54,073 nucleotides of DNA from an uncultured Gemmiger sp. (GCA_934502625.1 CAKSUQ010000015.1:1-54073), one strand, 5' to 3'; counted from the stretch's first letter, positions 22,916 through 31,301 are shown. The notes: generated by a model from the letters alone, not told the origin. Made by a program: numbers and translations.

Positions 22916-22926
22916 AGGGGGAAGCC
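22904..22926. repeat. Collapsed family 1 hairpin, copy I, containing a stop codon
   Basis: GCCTTCCCC-TGAAG-GGGGAAGCC. The TGA stop of the upstream editing gene lies within its loop (22913-22915), and the protein ends KAFP from repeat sequence. Confidence 0.85.
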
Positions 22927-22961
22927 ATTACTCTACTACACAAAATAAGGAGCACCCTATC

Positions 22962-23696
22962 ATGCGTATGCGTTTTAAGCCCTATGCCCGGCCGGAGCTG
23001 CTGGCCTGCGATTTCCACGTTCACGAGCCACTGACCCACGGCGGCCACTGGCATGAGCTGTATGCCCGCCCCGACCAGCCGTGGCACCTTGAGCTCGGCT
23101 GCGGCAAGGGCGGTTTTCTCGCCCAGATCGCCCCGGCTCACCCTGACATCAACTATCTGGGCATCGACATTACCGACAAGGTGCTGATTCTCGCCAAGCG
23201 CAAGGTTGAGGCCGCCTATGCCGAGCGCAGCATCCCCGCTGACAACGTAAAGATCGCCAGCCTTGACATCGAGCGCCTCGGCAATGCCTTCACGCCCGAC
23301 GACCGGGTCGCACGCATCTACATCAACTTCTGCAACCCGTGGAGCAAGAACGCCGGCAGCAACAAGCACCGCCTGACGCATCCCCGCCAGCTGCTGCAAT
23401 ACCGCAATCTGATGGACGAGGGCGCGGAGATCTGGTTCAAGACCGACGACGACGATCTGTTCCGCGACAGCCTCGCCTACTTCCCCGCCGCCGGGTTCGA
23501 GATCACATGGCAGACCTTTGACCTGCACAAAAACGAGCCGGACTGGAACCTGCGCACCGAGCATGAGGGCATGTTCAGTGAGCAGGGCATCCCCATCAAG
23601 GCGCTGATTGCCCGCAAAGGCCCCGACAGCACCGTGACCTGGGTCGAGCCAAAGGCGCTGGCGAAGCAGCAGGAGGCCGAAGATGAATCTGAGTGA
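22962..23696 (+). CDS. trmB: tRNA (guanine(46)-N7)-methyltransferase
   Basis: 244 residues. SAM-binding motif LELGCGKGGFLAQIA, then YLGIDITDKV, KIASLDIERL and the family hallmark IYINFCNPWSKNAG (usually NFPDPWPK), followed by HRLTHPRQLLQYRNL and the C-terminal TEHEGMFSEQGIPIKAL with conserved Thr/Glu. Methylates G46 in the tRNA variable loop. AAGGAG 8 bases before the ATG. Its 3' end overlaps the next gene by 14 bases. Confidence 0.95.
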   Translation: MRMRFKPYARPELLACDFHVHEPLTHGGHWHELYARPDQPWHLELGCGKGGFLAQIAPAHPDINYLGIDITDKVLILAKRKVEAAYAERSIPADNVKIASLDIERLGNAFTPDDRVARIYINFCNPWSKNAGSNKHRLTHPRQLLQYRNLMDEGAEIWFKTDDDDLFRDSLAYFPAAGFEITWQTFDLHKNEPDWNLRTEHEGMFSEQGIPIKALIARKGPDSTVTWVEPKALAKQQEAEDESE

Positions 23697-24594
23697 GTTT
23701 GCCGTAAAAACCGTCTACTGGTTTTTCCTGTACGGTTTCATCGGCTGGGGCGTCGAGGTCGTCTACGCCGCCATCAAGACCCACAAGCTCGTCAACCGCG
23801 GCTTTCTCTGCGGTCCCATCTGCCCGATCTACGGCTTCGGCATGGTGGGGCTGGTCTACAGCGTCAGCCTGATCCCGATGCCGGACAGCGGCAGCATGAG
23901 CGCCGCCGCCATCTTCTTTATCGGCATGTTTTTAACGACCGCCATTGAGCTTGTCGGCGGCTGGGCGCTGTTCAAAATCTACCACATCCGCTGGTGGGAC
24001 TACTCGGAGATGAAGTTCAACCTAGGCGGCTACATCTGCCCGCAGTTCTCACTTTTGTGGGGGCTGGGCAGTGTGCTGATGATCAAGGTCGTGCATCCCC
24101 TGCTGGCGCGCGGGTCAAACCCGATGCCCTTCAAGGTCATGCTGATTCTGGACATTGTGCTGTTTGTTTTGTTCGCCGTTGACGTGGCGGTATCGACCGC
24201 CGCCGCCATCGGCCTGAACAAGTACCTGCGCGAAATCGACGAGCTGCGCGCCCGCCTGCGCGTGACGAGCGACAAGCTGACGACCGTGCTGGGCACGAGC
24301 GCCATGACCGCCGACACAATTCTGGACGAGCAGAAATTGCAGCTGGCACTGGCGAAGCTGGAAGGCCGCGAGAACGCCGACGCCCTGCGCACCGAGGTCA
24401 CCGTCCGCGTGGCCGAGCTGCGGGAGAAGCTGGCCGCCGCCGACCACGACTTCCTTGGTGCGCACCGCCTGCTGCGCGCCTTCCCCGACATGAAGAGCCC
24501 GAACTACGCCGACACTCTGGCCGCGACCCGCGCCGCCATGCAGCGCCTGCGCGAACTGGCCGCCAATGCGAAGGAAAAAATCAAAAAGGCATAA
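23683..24594 (+). CDS. Putative ABC transporter permease (PF06541 family membrane protein)
   Basis: 303 residues. Residues 1-180 hold about five membrane helices with the family core FFLYGFIGWGVEVVYAAI, NRGFLCGPICPIYGFG and the CP(Q)FSLLWGLG segment. Residues about 185-300 form a long soluble helical tail (LNKYLREIDELRARL, KLQLALAKLEGREN) likely coiled coil. Called a permease in databases because of early similarity, though no ATPase accompanies it; true function is unknown. Overlaps trmB, so coupled expression. Ends before a strong terminator. Confidence 0.85.
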   Translation: MNLSEFAVKTVYWFFLYGFIGWGVEVVYAAIKTHKLVNRGFLCGPICPIYGFGMVGLVYSVSLIPMPDSGSMSAAAIFFIGMFLTTAIELVGGWALFKIYHIRWWDYSEMKFNLGGYICPQFSLLWGLGSVLMIKVVHPLLARGSNPMPFKVMLILDIVLFVLFAVDVAVSTAAAIGLNKYLREIDELRARLRVTSDKLTTVLGTSAMTADTILDEQKLQLALAKLEGRENADALRTEVTVRVAELREKLAAADHDFLGAHRLLRAFPDMKSPNYADTLAATRAAMQRLRELAANAKEKIKKA

Positions 24595-24607
24595 GATTTT
24601 CAACAAG

Positions 24608-24644
24608 CAAGCCCCGAACCGTTAAAAGTTCGGGGCTTGTTTTA
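24608..24644 (+). terminator. Terminator of trmB/PF06541 operon
   Basis: Hairpin AAGCCCCGAAC / GTTCGGGGCTT (24609-24619, 24628-24638) followed by GTTTTAT. Confidence 0.9.
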
Positions 24645-24653
24645 TGCGTGAAC

Positions 24654-24675
24654 GCCTTCCCCCGTGGGGGAAGCC
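24654..24675. repeat. Collapsed family 1 hairpin, copy J
   Basis: GCCTTCCCCC-GT-GGGGGAAGCC followed by TTTTT on the plus strand, 8 bases beyond the stop of the leftward permease gene. Confidence 0.8.
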
Positions 24676-24682
24676 TTTTTCT

Positions 24683-25516
24683 TTACGCCTTCTTCTTGTC
24701 AAACGCAATCTGCAGCACCAGCCATGCCGCGACGAGACAGACCACCGAGATCAGCCCCAGCATCTGCCACGAGTGGGTCAGGTTTTCCACCGTTGCGTCG
24801 TACATGGGGCCGTCCAGCCCTGCCTGCAGCCACGCCATGCGGCTGTTCAGGTCGGTGGACGCACCCAGTGCGCCCATGCCCCAACGGCAGACAATGACGT
24901 TCGAGATCGTCGCCGCCGCGCCCGTGACCGTGAACATGACGTTGCTGAAAACGACCTGCCCGATCATCAGCACCAGCACGGCCAGAATCGCGCTCTCACC
25001 GTTGGTGAACAGCGCCGAGATCAGCAGGCCGACGCAGCTGGACGAGAACATTGTCAGCAGCAGCGTGACGAAAATTTCTATGTCAGTTTCCAGCAGCAGG
25101 TGGTTCTGCGGCACATGCACGATGGAGACAAACCCAACCGCCAGAATCGCCGCCTGCAGCACCTCGATAAACAGCAGCACCGCCGCTTTGCTCAGGACGA
25201 CCGCGGGCAGGCTGACGCCCACCGACGCCTCGCGCAAAATGATCTCACGCTCCTTGCAGATCTCGCGGTAGGAGTTCAGCGTGCCCATAAACGTCGCCAT
25301 AGCGGCCAAAATGAACAGCGCCGTGCGGCTGCCGATGTTGACGAGGTTCGAGGTAAAGCAGTTGGGGTCGGCCGTCAGCTTGACGACCAGCACCATGAAG
25401 GGCGACTGCAAAGCAAGGCTTGCCAGCAGCAGCTTGTCGTTCCAGATCAATTGCAGGTTGCGCTGCACCAAAACGACGAGCTGGCGCAGAAATTTCATGA
25501 ATCTTATTGGCTGCAT
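24683..25516 (-). CDS. ABC-2 type permease of the FHA-ABC locus
   Basis: 277 residues. A long N-terminal amphipathic helix (RQLVVLVQRNLQLIWNDK, the usual ABC-2 connecting helix) is followed by six membrane helices at about 28-48, 65-90, 108-140, 155-185, 195-225 and 250-272. The layout is the ABCG-type half-permease. ATG overlaps the ATPase gene by 13 bases. It is expected to form a half-transporter with the FHA-ABC ATPase; together they resemble the two halves of the mycobacterial Rv1747 exporter, which is one chain. Substrate unknown. Confidence 0.88.
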   Translation of the reverse strand: MQPIRFMKFLRQLVVLVQRNLQLIWNDKLLLASLALQSPFMVLVVKLTADPNCFTSNLVNIGSRTALFILAAMATFMGTLNSYREICKEREIILREASVGVSLPAVVLSKAAVLLFIEVLQAAILAVGFVSIVHVPQNHLLLETDIEIFVTLLLTMFSSSCVGLLISALFTNGESAILAVLVLMIGQVVFSNVMFTVTGAAATISNVIVCRWGMGALGASTDLNSRMAWLQAGLDGPMYDATVENLTHSWQMLGLISVVCLVAAWLVLQIAFDKKKA

Positions 25517-27021
25517 CGTTTATCTGCCTCCTGCGCTGCCTCCGGGCAAGCCGCCAGCAGGCGGTTGAATTCGGGGGTCGTAAAATATTTTGCACGGTAC
25601 TGCTCGATCTGTTCGGGGTCACGCAGCTTCTCGAAAATATCGCTCGTCATCTCGACATCGAAGTAGTCGTTCAGCTTTTCGGGTGCGCCGTAATAGCACA
25701 GCACGCCGCCCACGCCCAAAAATGCGATTTTGTCACACAAATTGATGTTCGACATGTTGTGGGTCACCATCAGCACCGTGCAGTTCTGGTGGCTCAGGCG
25801 GCGGCACAGCTCCATCATGCTGCGGTCAAGGTCGGGCGAAAGGCCGCTCGTCGGCTCGTCCAGAATCAGCAGGCGGGGGTTCGCCAGCAGCTCCATCGCG
25901 ATAGAGACGCGCTTTTTTTGTCCGCCGGACAGCTTCGAGATGAACGTCTTCTCCCGCCCCTGCAAATCGACCGCCTCGATGGCGTGCGCCACGGCGGCGG
26001 CGATCTCGGCGCGGGTCGCGTCATGGGCGATGCGCAGCTTGGCCGTGTAGGTCAGGCTCTGCTCGACGGTCAGGCTGTCGTGCATGATGTCCTTCTGCGG
26101 CACATAGCCCAGCGCGGCCTCGAAGGCGTTGCGGTTCGACCGGGTGTCCAATCCATCAAACTTCACGCTGCCCGCCGTGCAGGGCGCGGTGCCGGTGATG
26201 CAGGTCAGCAGGCTCGATTTGCCCGTGCCGGAGCCGCCCACCAGCACGACGAAGCTGTTCGGCTCGACCTGAAAGCTCGTGCCGTCGACGATGTTCAGCG
26301 GCTTGCCGGTGTTGGCATTTTTCACCGTTTTGTATACATTTACCAATTGGATACTGATGCCGCTTTGGTGTGCGTGATAGTGCAGTATCCCGCCCGTAAA
26401 GGCAAAAACCTGCGCAGGCACGTTGATGACTGCACCGTTACGCAGCACCGTGCGTGTCACCCGCGCGCCGTCGACATAGGTACCGTTCGTCGAGCCGAGG
26501 TCGTGCAGCTCGTAGTGGCCGTCCTTGTACAGGATCTCGCAGTGGTGGCGGGAAACGCGGTCGCTGACGAGCTTGATGTCGCAGTCGTCGCCGCGGCCGA
26601 TGAGCACCCGCTTCTTGCGGCGGACGTCGACCTCGCGCAGAACGGCGTCGGTGGTCTGCTCCTTGACCGGCGCAGCGCCGTCGCCCGGCACGTTGGTGAT
26701 CTCCTCGATGCGGAAGGTGATCTCCTGCGTGTTGGCGTCGCCGTCGGTGTTCAGGCCAATGACGTCGCCGCTTTGCAGCACGCTCGTTTCACCGGAGTCA
26801 AGATAGCGGTTGTTGAACCAAGTGCGGTAGTCGCTGCCGTCGTCGGTCACGATCCACTGGCCGTTCTCATACGAGACGGTGAACTGGTTATCGCCGACGC
26901 TGTTGCGGCGCAAAACATACTCGCACTGAGCGCTGCGGCCAAAGCGGTAGCTGCCCGCCGGCAGCGTAATGCGCTGTTTGTTGCGCAGCTCGGTGATGAG
27001 AATTACGATCTCGCTCGTCAT
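25504..27021 (-). CDS. FHA-FHA-ABC ATPase
   Basis: 505 residues. FHA1 (about 5-110) has the first glycine-arginine (RFGRS) but lacks the Ser/His phosphothreonine site. FHA2 (about 135-215) is complete: IGRGDDC, SRHH and STNGTYV. The ABC domain (about 222-450) has Walker A GGSGTGKS (262-269), Q-loop PQK, signature LSGGQ (364-368), Walker B LLILDE (384-389) and switch His421. It resembles eukaryotic ABCG/White ATPases and Rv1747. FHA2 should bind a phospho-Thr partner and could gate transport. Overlaps the permease gene and follows the zinc-ribbon gene by 12 bases. Confidence 0.93.
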   Translation of the reverse strand: MTSEIVILITELRNKQRITLPAGSYRFGRSAQCEYVLRRNSVGDNQFTVSYENGQWIVTDDGSDYRTWFNNRYLDSGETSVLQSGDVIGLNTDGDANTQEITFRIEEITNVPGDGAAPVKEQTTDAVLREVDVRRKKRVLIGRGDDCDIKLVSDRVSRHHCEILYKDGHYELHDLGSTNGTYVDGARVTRTVLRNGAVINVPAQVFAFTGGILHYHAHQSGISIQLVNVYKTVKNANTGKPLNIVDGTSFQVEPNSFVVLVGGSGTGKSSLLTCITGTAPCTAGSVKFDGLDTRSNRNAFEAALGYVPQKDIMHDSLTVEQSLTYTAKLRIAHDATRAEIAAAVAHAIEAVDLQGREKTFISKLSGGQKKRVSIAMELLANPRLLILDEPTSGLSPDLDRSMMELCRRLSHQNCTVLMVTHNMSNINLCDKIAFLGVGGVLCYYGAPEKLNDYFDVEMTSDIFEKLRDPEQIEQYRAKYFTTPEFNRLLAACPEAAQEADKRCSQ

Positions 27022-27033
27022 GGCGCGGCCCCC

Positions 27034-27519
27034 TTACCAGTGGAAATCCGCACCGCAGAACGGCACAAATTTCATCGATGCACCGCCCATGCGCAGCGTT
27101 TCGCCGCCGGCGAGCGGCTGGGCTTCGAGGACGGCATCCTCGCCCAGATAGCACAGCTCCTGCGACGAGCCGGGCAGCAGCGTGAAAGCGTTTTTTTCCT
27201 CGTCGTAGACGACGGCGGCCTGTCGGGCGCTCAGCGGCGCGTCGGCGCTTAAGGTCACGGGTGTGCCGTCGGCGTCCAGCCCCAGAAAGCTGCGGCCGAC
27301 GCCCAAACGCAGGTCGCGCCCCTTCGCCGCTCCGTCCAGCACGACGAGCCAGCCCGCCACCGGCCCCGCCGGGGCGGCTTTCTCCACAGCAGCGGGCTGC
27401 TCGGCCTCGCCCGCATGGACGATGGAGTGATCCTTGAGCAGTTCGGTGTTGCAGTAGGGGCATTCCGGGTATTTGTCGCTGTCGTAAAAGTGGCCGCTGC
27501 CGCATTTTGTCAGTTTCAT
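27034..27519 (-). CDS. Zinc-ribbon plus degenerate FHA-like protein
   Basis: 161 residues. An N-terminal zinc ribbon (KCGSGHFYDSDKYPECPYC; ligands Cys6, His10 and the CPYC pair) is followed by an Ala/Pro linker (about 25-50), then an FHA-like beta-sandwich (about 52-155: GVGRSFLGLDADGTPV, PLSARQAAVVYDEEKNAFTL, ETLRMGGASMKF). In place of the SRxH phospho-binding motif it has SARQ, so phosphate binding is doubtful. Small partner protein of the ABC locus, 12 bases from the ATPase gene. Database hits in other Firmicutes would probably read FHA domain-containing protein. Confidence 0.8.
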   Translation of the reverse strand: MKLTKCGSGHFYDSDKYPECPYCNTELLKDHSIVHAGEAEQPAAVEKAAPAGPVAGWLVVLDGAAKGRDLRLGVGRSFLGLDADGTPVTLSADAPLSARQAAVVYDEEKNAFTLLPGSSQELCYLGEDAVLEAQPLAGGETLRMGGASMKFVPFCGADFHW

Positions 27520-27569
27520 GGTGTAGGCTCCTTTATGGGGATTTTATGGCTGCGGCTGCCGCAGCGTGG

Positions 27570-27798
27570 CAGGGGCGGCATATATGCCGCCCCTACAAAT
27601 AGCGGGAAAAAATATGCGGACTTTGTAGGGGGCGGCGTCCTCGACGCCCCGCGGAGGGGTCAAGACCCCTCCCTACAATGCGAGAGATAAAAGTGTAATA
27701 AGGGCAAGGTGCATGGGAGGGATGAATTCCTCCCCTACAAACAAAAGGAAAAAGCGTGATAAAGGCAAAGTTGCGGGTCGGGCATGCCCGACCCCTAC
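27570..27798. repeat. Family 2 palindrome cluster inside the FHA operon
   Basis: Five units: 27570-27596 (core GCATATATGC), 27625-27652 (GCGTCCTCGACGC), 27652-27676 (GGTCAAGACC), 27715-27738 (GATGAATTC) and 27773-27798 (GGGCATGCCC). Four end in CCCCTAC or CCCTAC on the right. Three cores recur in the array at 8497-8941. Confidence 0.85.
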
Positions 27799-27858
27799 AG
27801 CGCAGCGCTTTTGACAGCGGGGGTTCGGGGGAACACCCGAATTTGAGGTGGAGAAAGT

Positions 27859-28025
27859 CCAAAAAGCGTTAAGAACGGACAGTAATTCTGCGTCCGTTTA
27901 GCTTTTTGGTCTTTCGACTTCCGCTTTGGGGTTCCTAGGGGCGTGCAGCCCCTAGGTCGCGGGTCCGCTCCGTCGAAAGAGCGGCAATTTTCTTTGGTTC
28001 TTTCTTTTGTTGGCAAAAGAAAGAA
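27859..28025. repeat. Stacked hairpins, ending in family 3 palindrome copy 2
   Basis: CCAAAAAGC...GCTTTTTGG (27859-27909) encloses AACGGAC/GTCCGTT. Next comes CCTAGGGGC-GTGCA-GCCCCTAGG (27934-27956), flanked by CTTTCGAC / GTCGAAAG. Last is TTCTTTCTTTTG-TTGG-CAAAAGAAAGAA (27998-28025). No gene is seen from 27520 to 28089. The cluster may end or process the leftward transcript between the VWA and zinc-ribbon genes. Confidence 0.7.
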
Positions 28026-28089
28026 TCCCCCGCCGACGCCCGCAGGCGTCGTTCCCCCTGCAACGTTCCCGCAGCCCGCAGCTTGCCGT

Positions 28090-29811
28090 TTACAAAACCA
28101 ACCGCACCGTTGTCTTGCCGATCCGCAGGGTGTCGTTGTTTTGCAGGCGGTGCTCGCCGTCGATGCGCTCGCCGTTGACGTAGACCTTCGCGCGGTCGGA
28201 AAGGGGCTGCACCAGCAGCGAATCCCCCTGCGTGCTCAGGACGCAATGCTGCGGCGAGAGCTTTTTGTCCGGCAGGCAGAGGTCACACTGGGCGGCATCG
28301 CTGCCGATGAAAAGGCTGCTCTCGACCATGCCTGCCCAGCGGCTCTCGGCGATGGAACCGCGCTGGCTCCAAAACAGCGTGACCCAGCGACGCGGCAGGG
28401 CGTCCGCTTCACCAGCCCCGGCCAGCAGATGCTCGGCCTCGGCCTCTTTTTCGGCGGCGCGGTCGCGGCAGCGCACCGCCCACCAGCTGCCGCCCAGCAC
28501 CAGCAAAAGCAATGCGGCAAAGGCGAGCGGCACGCGGAATCGGTCAAAATAAAATTCACGGTCACGCGGCCAGACGACCACTTTAAAGGTCGCCGTCTGG
28601 CGGTTGCTGCTTATGTTGGCGGCGCTCATCTTGCTGGACACACGGTTCAGCGCGACAGTGTACTCGCCCTTGTACAAGGGCTCGATGTCCAGCGTTGCGG
28701 TGCGGCCATCCTCGCCGATTTCGACTGACTTCACCTTGACGCGCCAGTTCCAGATGTCCTTCGATCGCACCTCGTAAAGCTGCGGTTTATCGGCCTTTTC
28801 GTTGATGGGCTGGTTGAAGGTCAGCCGCAGCTGGTCGCGGCGCAGCGTCTCGACCTGCGTCACCTGCGGCTTTTCCAGCTTGTTGCCCATGTAGACGGTC
28901 TGGGTGTTTTTGATGGCGCTGCCAAGGCTCGGCATGGCGAGGGTCAGCGTCTCCAACCGCTCGCCGTAGAGGCTTTCGGGCACCTCGGTGCGAATTTCCA
29001 GCGCCGAGGCAAAATACGTCTGCTTCGCTTTCAGTTTGTCGCCCAAGGTCGACGGCTCGCAGAGAATCAGCCGCCCGCTCGACGCCTGTTCCAGCGTTTC
29101 AAACAGCTCCGGCTTCTCGGTCATCAGGTAGACGTAGGCCGCCATGCCGATCTGGTCGCCGAAGTCGCTGGCCAGCGTGCCGAACAGCGCCATGTTGCCC
29201 AGCACCTGCCCGGCGTCGGTCACGATCATCGCAGCCTTGCGCGGGGCAAGCGCCTGAAAATCGCTTTGAATGTCGCTGTAGACCGCCGCGACAAGCTGCG
29301 CTGTGTCCATCGCGCCCTCCGCCTGCTCGATATTCGCCAGCGCCCTGTACATTAAGCTGCGGTCGGACGTCGCGGGCAGCACACAGGTCGTCTCCCCCGC
29401 CGTCGTGTAGAGCATCAGCTGGTCGTCCGCGTTCATGGCGGCAATCAGCTTGCGCACACCGCCGATCATCGTGTAAAAATCCGACGGTACTACGTCGGCA
29501 CTGTTGTCCAGCGCGATGATGTAGCAGATCGGGTCGTTCGCCACGCCGACCGAGCGCACCTCCAGCCTGCGGTCGCCGAGGGTCAGCTGCGGCTCAGCGG
29601 CCTGCACCTTGATGGAGGAATACGGGTTGCCGTCGGCATCCAACGCGTAAAAATACACGTCCAGCTCCGGCACGTTCACGTAGGACTGCTCCATTTTAAA
29701 GGTGCCTGCGCCGGTCACGCCGACCGTGGTGTCCGCCGCCGCGCCAAAGGTGCACAGCAGCGTCAGCGCCAGCGCAAGGGCTGTGCAAAGGCAGTATTTC
29801 AACCGCTTCAT
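28090..29811 (-). CDS. Membrane VWA-FHA protein
   Basis: 573 residues. Signal peptide (1-26), an outer VWA domain (about 90-270), two beta-rich Ig-like segments (about 310-425), one transmembrane helix (about 430-446), then a cytoplasmic linker and an FHA domain (about 496-573; SLFIGSD, KLSPQHC, VYVNGERI, NDTLRIG). The VWA metal site is altered: LDNSAD gives Asp102-x-Ser104-x-Asp106 instead of DxSxS. The FHA keeps Ser519 and His522 of the phospho-Thr site but has Pro-Gln between. It could carry a signal from outside to FHA partners inside. Confidence 0.88.
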   Translation of the reverse strand: MKRLKYCLCTALALALTLLCTFGAAADTTVGVTGAGTFKMEQSYVNVPELDVYFYALDADGNPYSSIKVQAAEPQLTLGDRRLEVRSVGVANDPICYIIALDNSADVVPSDFYTMIGGVRKLIAAMNADDQLMLYTTAGETTCVLPATSDRSLMYRALANIEQAEGAMDTAQLVAAVYSDIQSDFQALAPRKAAMIVTDAGQVLGNMALFGTLASDFGDQIGMAAYVYLMTEKPELFETLEQASSGRLILCEPSTLGDKLKAKQTYFASALEIRTEVPESLYGERLETLTLAMPSLGSAIKNTQTVYMGNKLEKPQVTQVETLRRDQLRLTFNQPINEKADKPQLYEVRSKDIWNWRVKVKSVEIGEDGRTATLDIEPLYKGEYTVALNRVSSKMSAANISSNRQTATFKVVVWPRDREFYFDRFRVPLAFAALLLLVLGGSWWAVRCRDRAAEKEAEAEHLLAGAGEADALPRRWVTLFWSQRGSIAESRWAGMVESSLFIGSDAAQCDLCLPDKKLSPQHCVLSTQGDSLLVQPLSDRAKVYVNGERIDGEHRLQNNDTLRIGKTTVRLVL

Positions 29812-29827
29812 GGGCTGTTTCCTCCGG

Positions 29828-31165
29828 TCAAACGTTCATTTTGCGCTGCAAGGCGCGCAGGGCGGCCACAGCCTTGCGGCGGCGCGGCGTCTGCTTGGCG
29901 AACGCGGGGGATGCCGCCGGGGCAGACGTCGCGGCGGGGACGGGTGCGGGTTCGGTGTCCTCGTCGTCCTCGGCAAGGGTAAAGCTGGGCATCACGGGCT
30001 TGTGGGGCGCGGGCGTGGGTGGCTCCTCGTCCAGAATCGGCTCGCCCTGCTGGCGCAGGATCGGGTAGGAGAAGATCGCACCGGGGATCTCCACCGCCTC
30101 CGGCTTCGGGTCGCCGGGCTGGGACTGGGGCGCGGTGTCGAAATAGTCGGGCGACGGCGTGATGACGGTGTTCGTCTTCGGCTCGTCGTCATCCATGCCG
30201 GGGGCGACGACCCGGTTCGTGTCCGGGGCGGCGGGTTCCTCCGGCGGCTGCGGCTCGCTGTCGCGCAGGGCAGAGGCTGCCGCATCGACCTTGTGCGCCG
30301 ACAGGTCGAGATCCGGCTCGGCGTCCGCCTCGGCCAGTTCCTCGCTGTGGGGCAGCAGCGGCGCGTTCTGGGTCGCGTATTCCTGCGTTTTTTGCAGCTC
30401 ATCGATCATTTTTTCCATGTAATCCATCATGTCGCCGCGCGCCTTTTCCATGGCGGCAATGCGGCTTTTCAGGTCTTGCAGCCGCAGGCGGTGGGCGTTC
30501 TGGATCTCATGGGTCTCGTCGGTGGCGGACTGCACCATCTTGCGCGCCTGCGCGATGGCCTGCTCGCGGGCGAGCTGGTCGATGGCCTCGGCCTTCAGGT
30601 TCGTGTCCTTGAGGATTTTGTCCGCGTCGTCCCGCGCCTGCTGGCGGATGCGCGCAGCCTCGGCCTGCGCCCCGGCAATGACCTTGTCACGGTCGGCGAT
30701 GACCTGCTGGCGTGCCTCGTCGTGGGCGCGCCCCTTGACGCGCAGGGCGGCGTCGGCCTCCTCGCGCTGCTCGGTCAGCTCCTTATTTTCCCGCATCAGG
30801 TCGCTGTTTTTCAGGCGCAGCACGTCCAGCTGATTCGTCAGCGAATGGTTGCGCTCCTGCGCGGTGGAAAACCGCGTTTCGAGGTCGCTGCGGTAGCGCT
30901 GCAATTTGTCCACCTGCCCGGCCATCGTCGCATTCTGGCCGGAGAGCGTCTGGTTCTGGATCGTCAGGTTCTGGGCATGGCGGCGCAGGGCGTCGTTCTC
31001 CTGCCGCACAGCGCGCAGCTCGGCGGAGGCCGCCGCAAGGTGCTGCTCGTACTCGGCACACAGTTCGCGCATGGCCTGCCGGACGTCCTCCGGCTCGTAC
31101 CCACCGAACCGCGCCTTGCGCATCCCGCTTTCTTCTATGTAGTTATCAATGTCAATTTTGGGCAT
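29828..31165 (-). CDS. DivIVA-like coiled-coil protein with disordered tail
   Basis: 445 residues. Starts MPKIDIDNYIEESGMRKARF and GGYEPEDVRQAM, which resembles the membrane-binding N-terminus of DivIVA/GpsB. A long coiled coil (about 30-275; heptad Leu/Gln/Arg) follows, then an acidic, Pro/Thr-rich disordered tail (about 280-415) with TNTVITPSPD, a likely phospho-Thr region, and a basic C-terminus (PRRRKAVAALRALQRK). First gene of the FHA operon, with GGGAG 10 bases before the ATG. It could place the machinery at the cell pole or septum and offer a phosphothreonine for the FHA domains. Confidence 0.82.
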   Translation of the reverse strand: MPKIDIDNYIEESGMRKARFGGYEPEDVRQAMRELCAEYEQHLAAASAELRAVRQENDALRRHAQNLTIQNQTLSGQNATMAGQVDKLQRYRSDLETRFSTAQERNHSLTNQLDVLRLKNSDLMRENKELTEQREEADAALRVKGRAHDEARQQVIADRDKVIAGAQAEAARIRQQARDDADKILKDTNLKAEAIDQLAREQAIAQARKMVQSATDETHEIQNAHRLRLQDLKSRIAAMEKARGDMMDYMEKMIDELQKTQEYATQNAPLLPHSEELAEADAEPDLDLSAHKVDAAASALRDSEPQPPEEPAAPDTNRVVAPGMDDDEPKTNTVITPSPDYFDTAPQSQPGDPKPEAVEIPGAIFSYPILRQQGEPILDEEPPTPAPHKPVMPSFTLAEDDEDTEPAPVPAATSAPAASPAFAKQTPRRRKAVAALRALQRKMNV

Positions 31166-31206
31166 CTGGTAATGTCTCCCATCAAAATTTACATATACTC
31201 GATTTT

Positions 31207-31235
31207 ATTATAGAACACGGGCGGCTGTAAAGCAA
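31207..31235 (-). promoter_or_regulatory. Promoter of the FHA/VWA/ABC operon
   Basis: Minus strand TTGCTT (31235-31230), 17-bp spacer, TATAAT (31212-31207), 41 bases before the coiled-coil gene's ATG. Confidence 0.75.
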
Positions 31236-31245
31236 GCAAAAACTA

Positions 31246-31279
31246 CAAAAAACCGCCCGTTCCACTGCGGAACGGGCGG
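31246..31279 (-). terminator. Terminator of the NifU-like/GGGtGRT operon
   Basis: Hairpin CCGCCCGTTCC / GGAACGGGCGG (11 bp) followed on the minus strand by UUUUUU (31252-31247). Confidence 0.9.
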
Positions 31280-31301
31280 CGAAAAGCCTATTCAGTTACG
31301 A

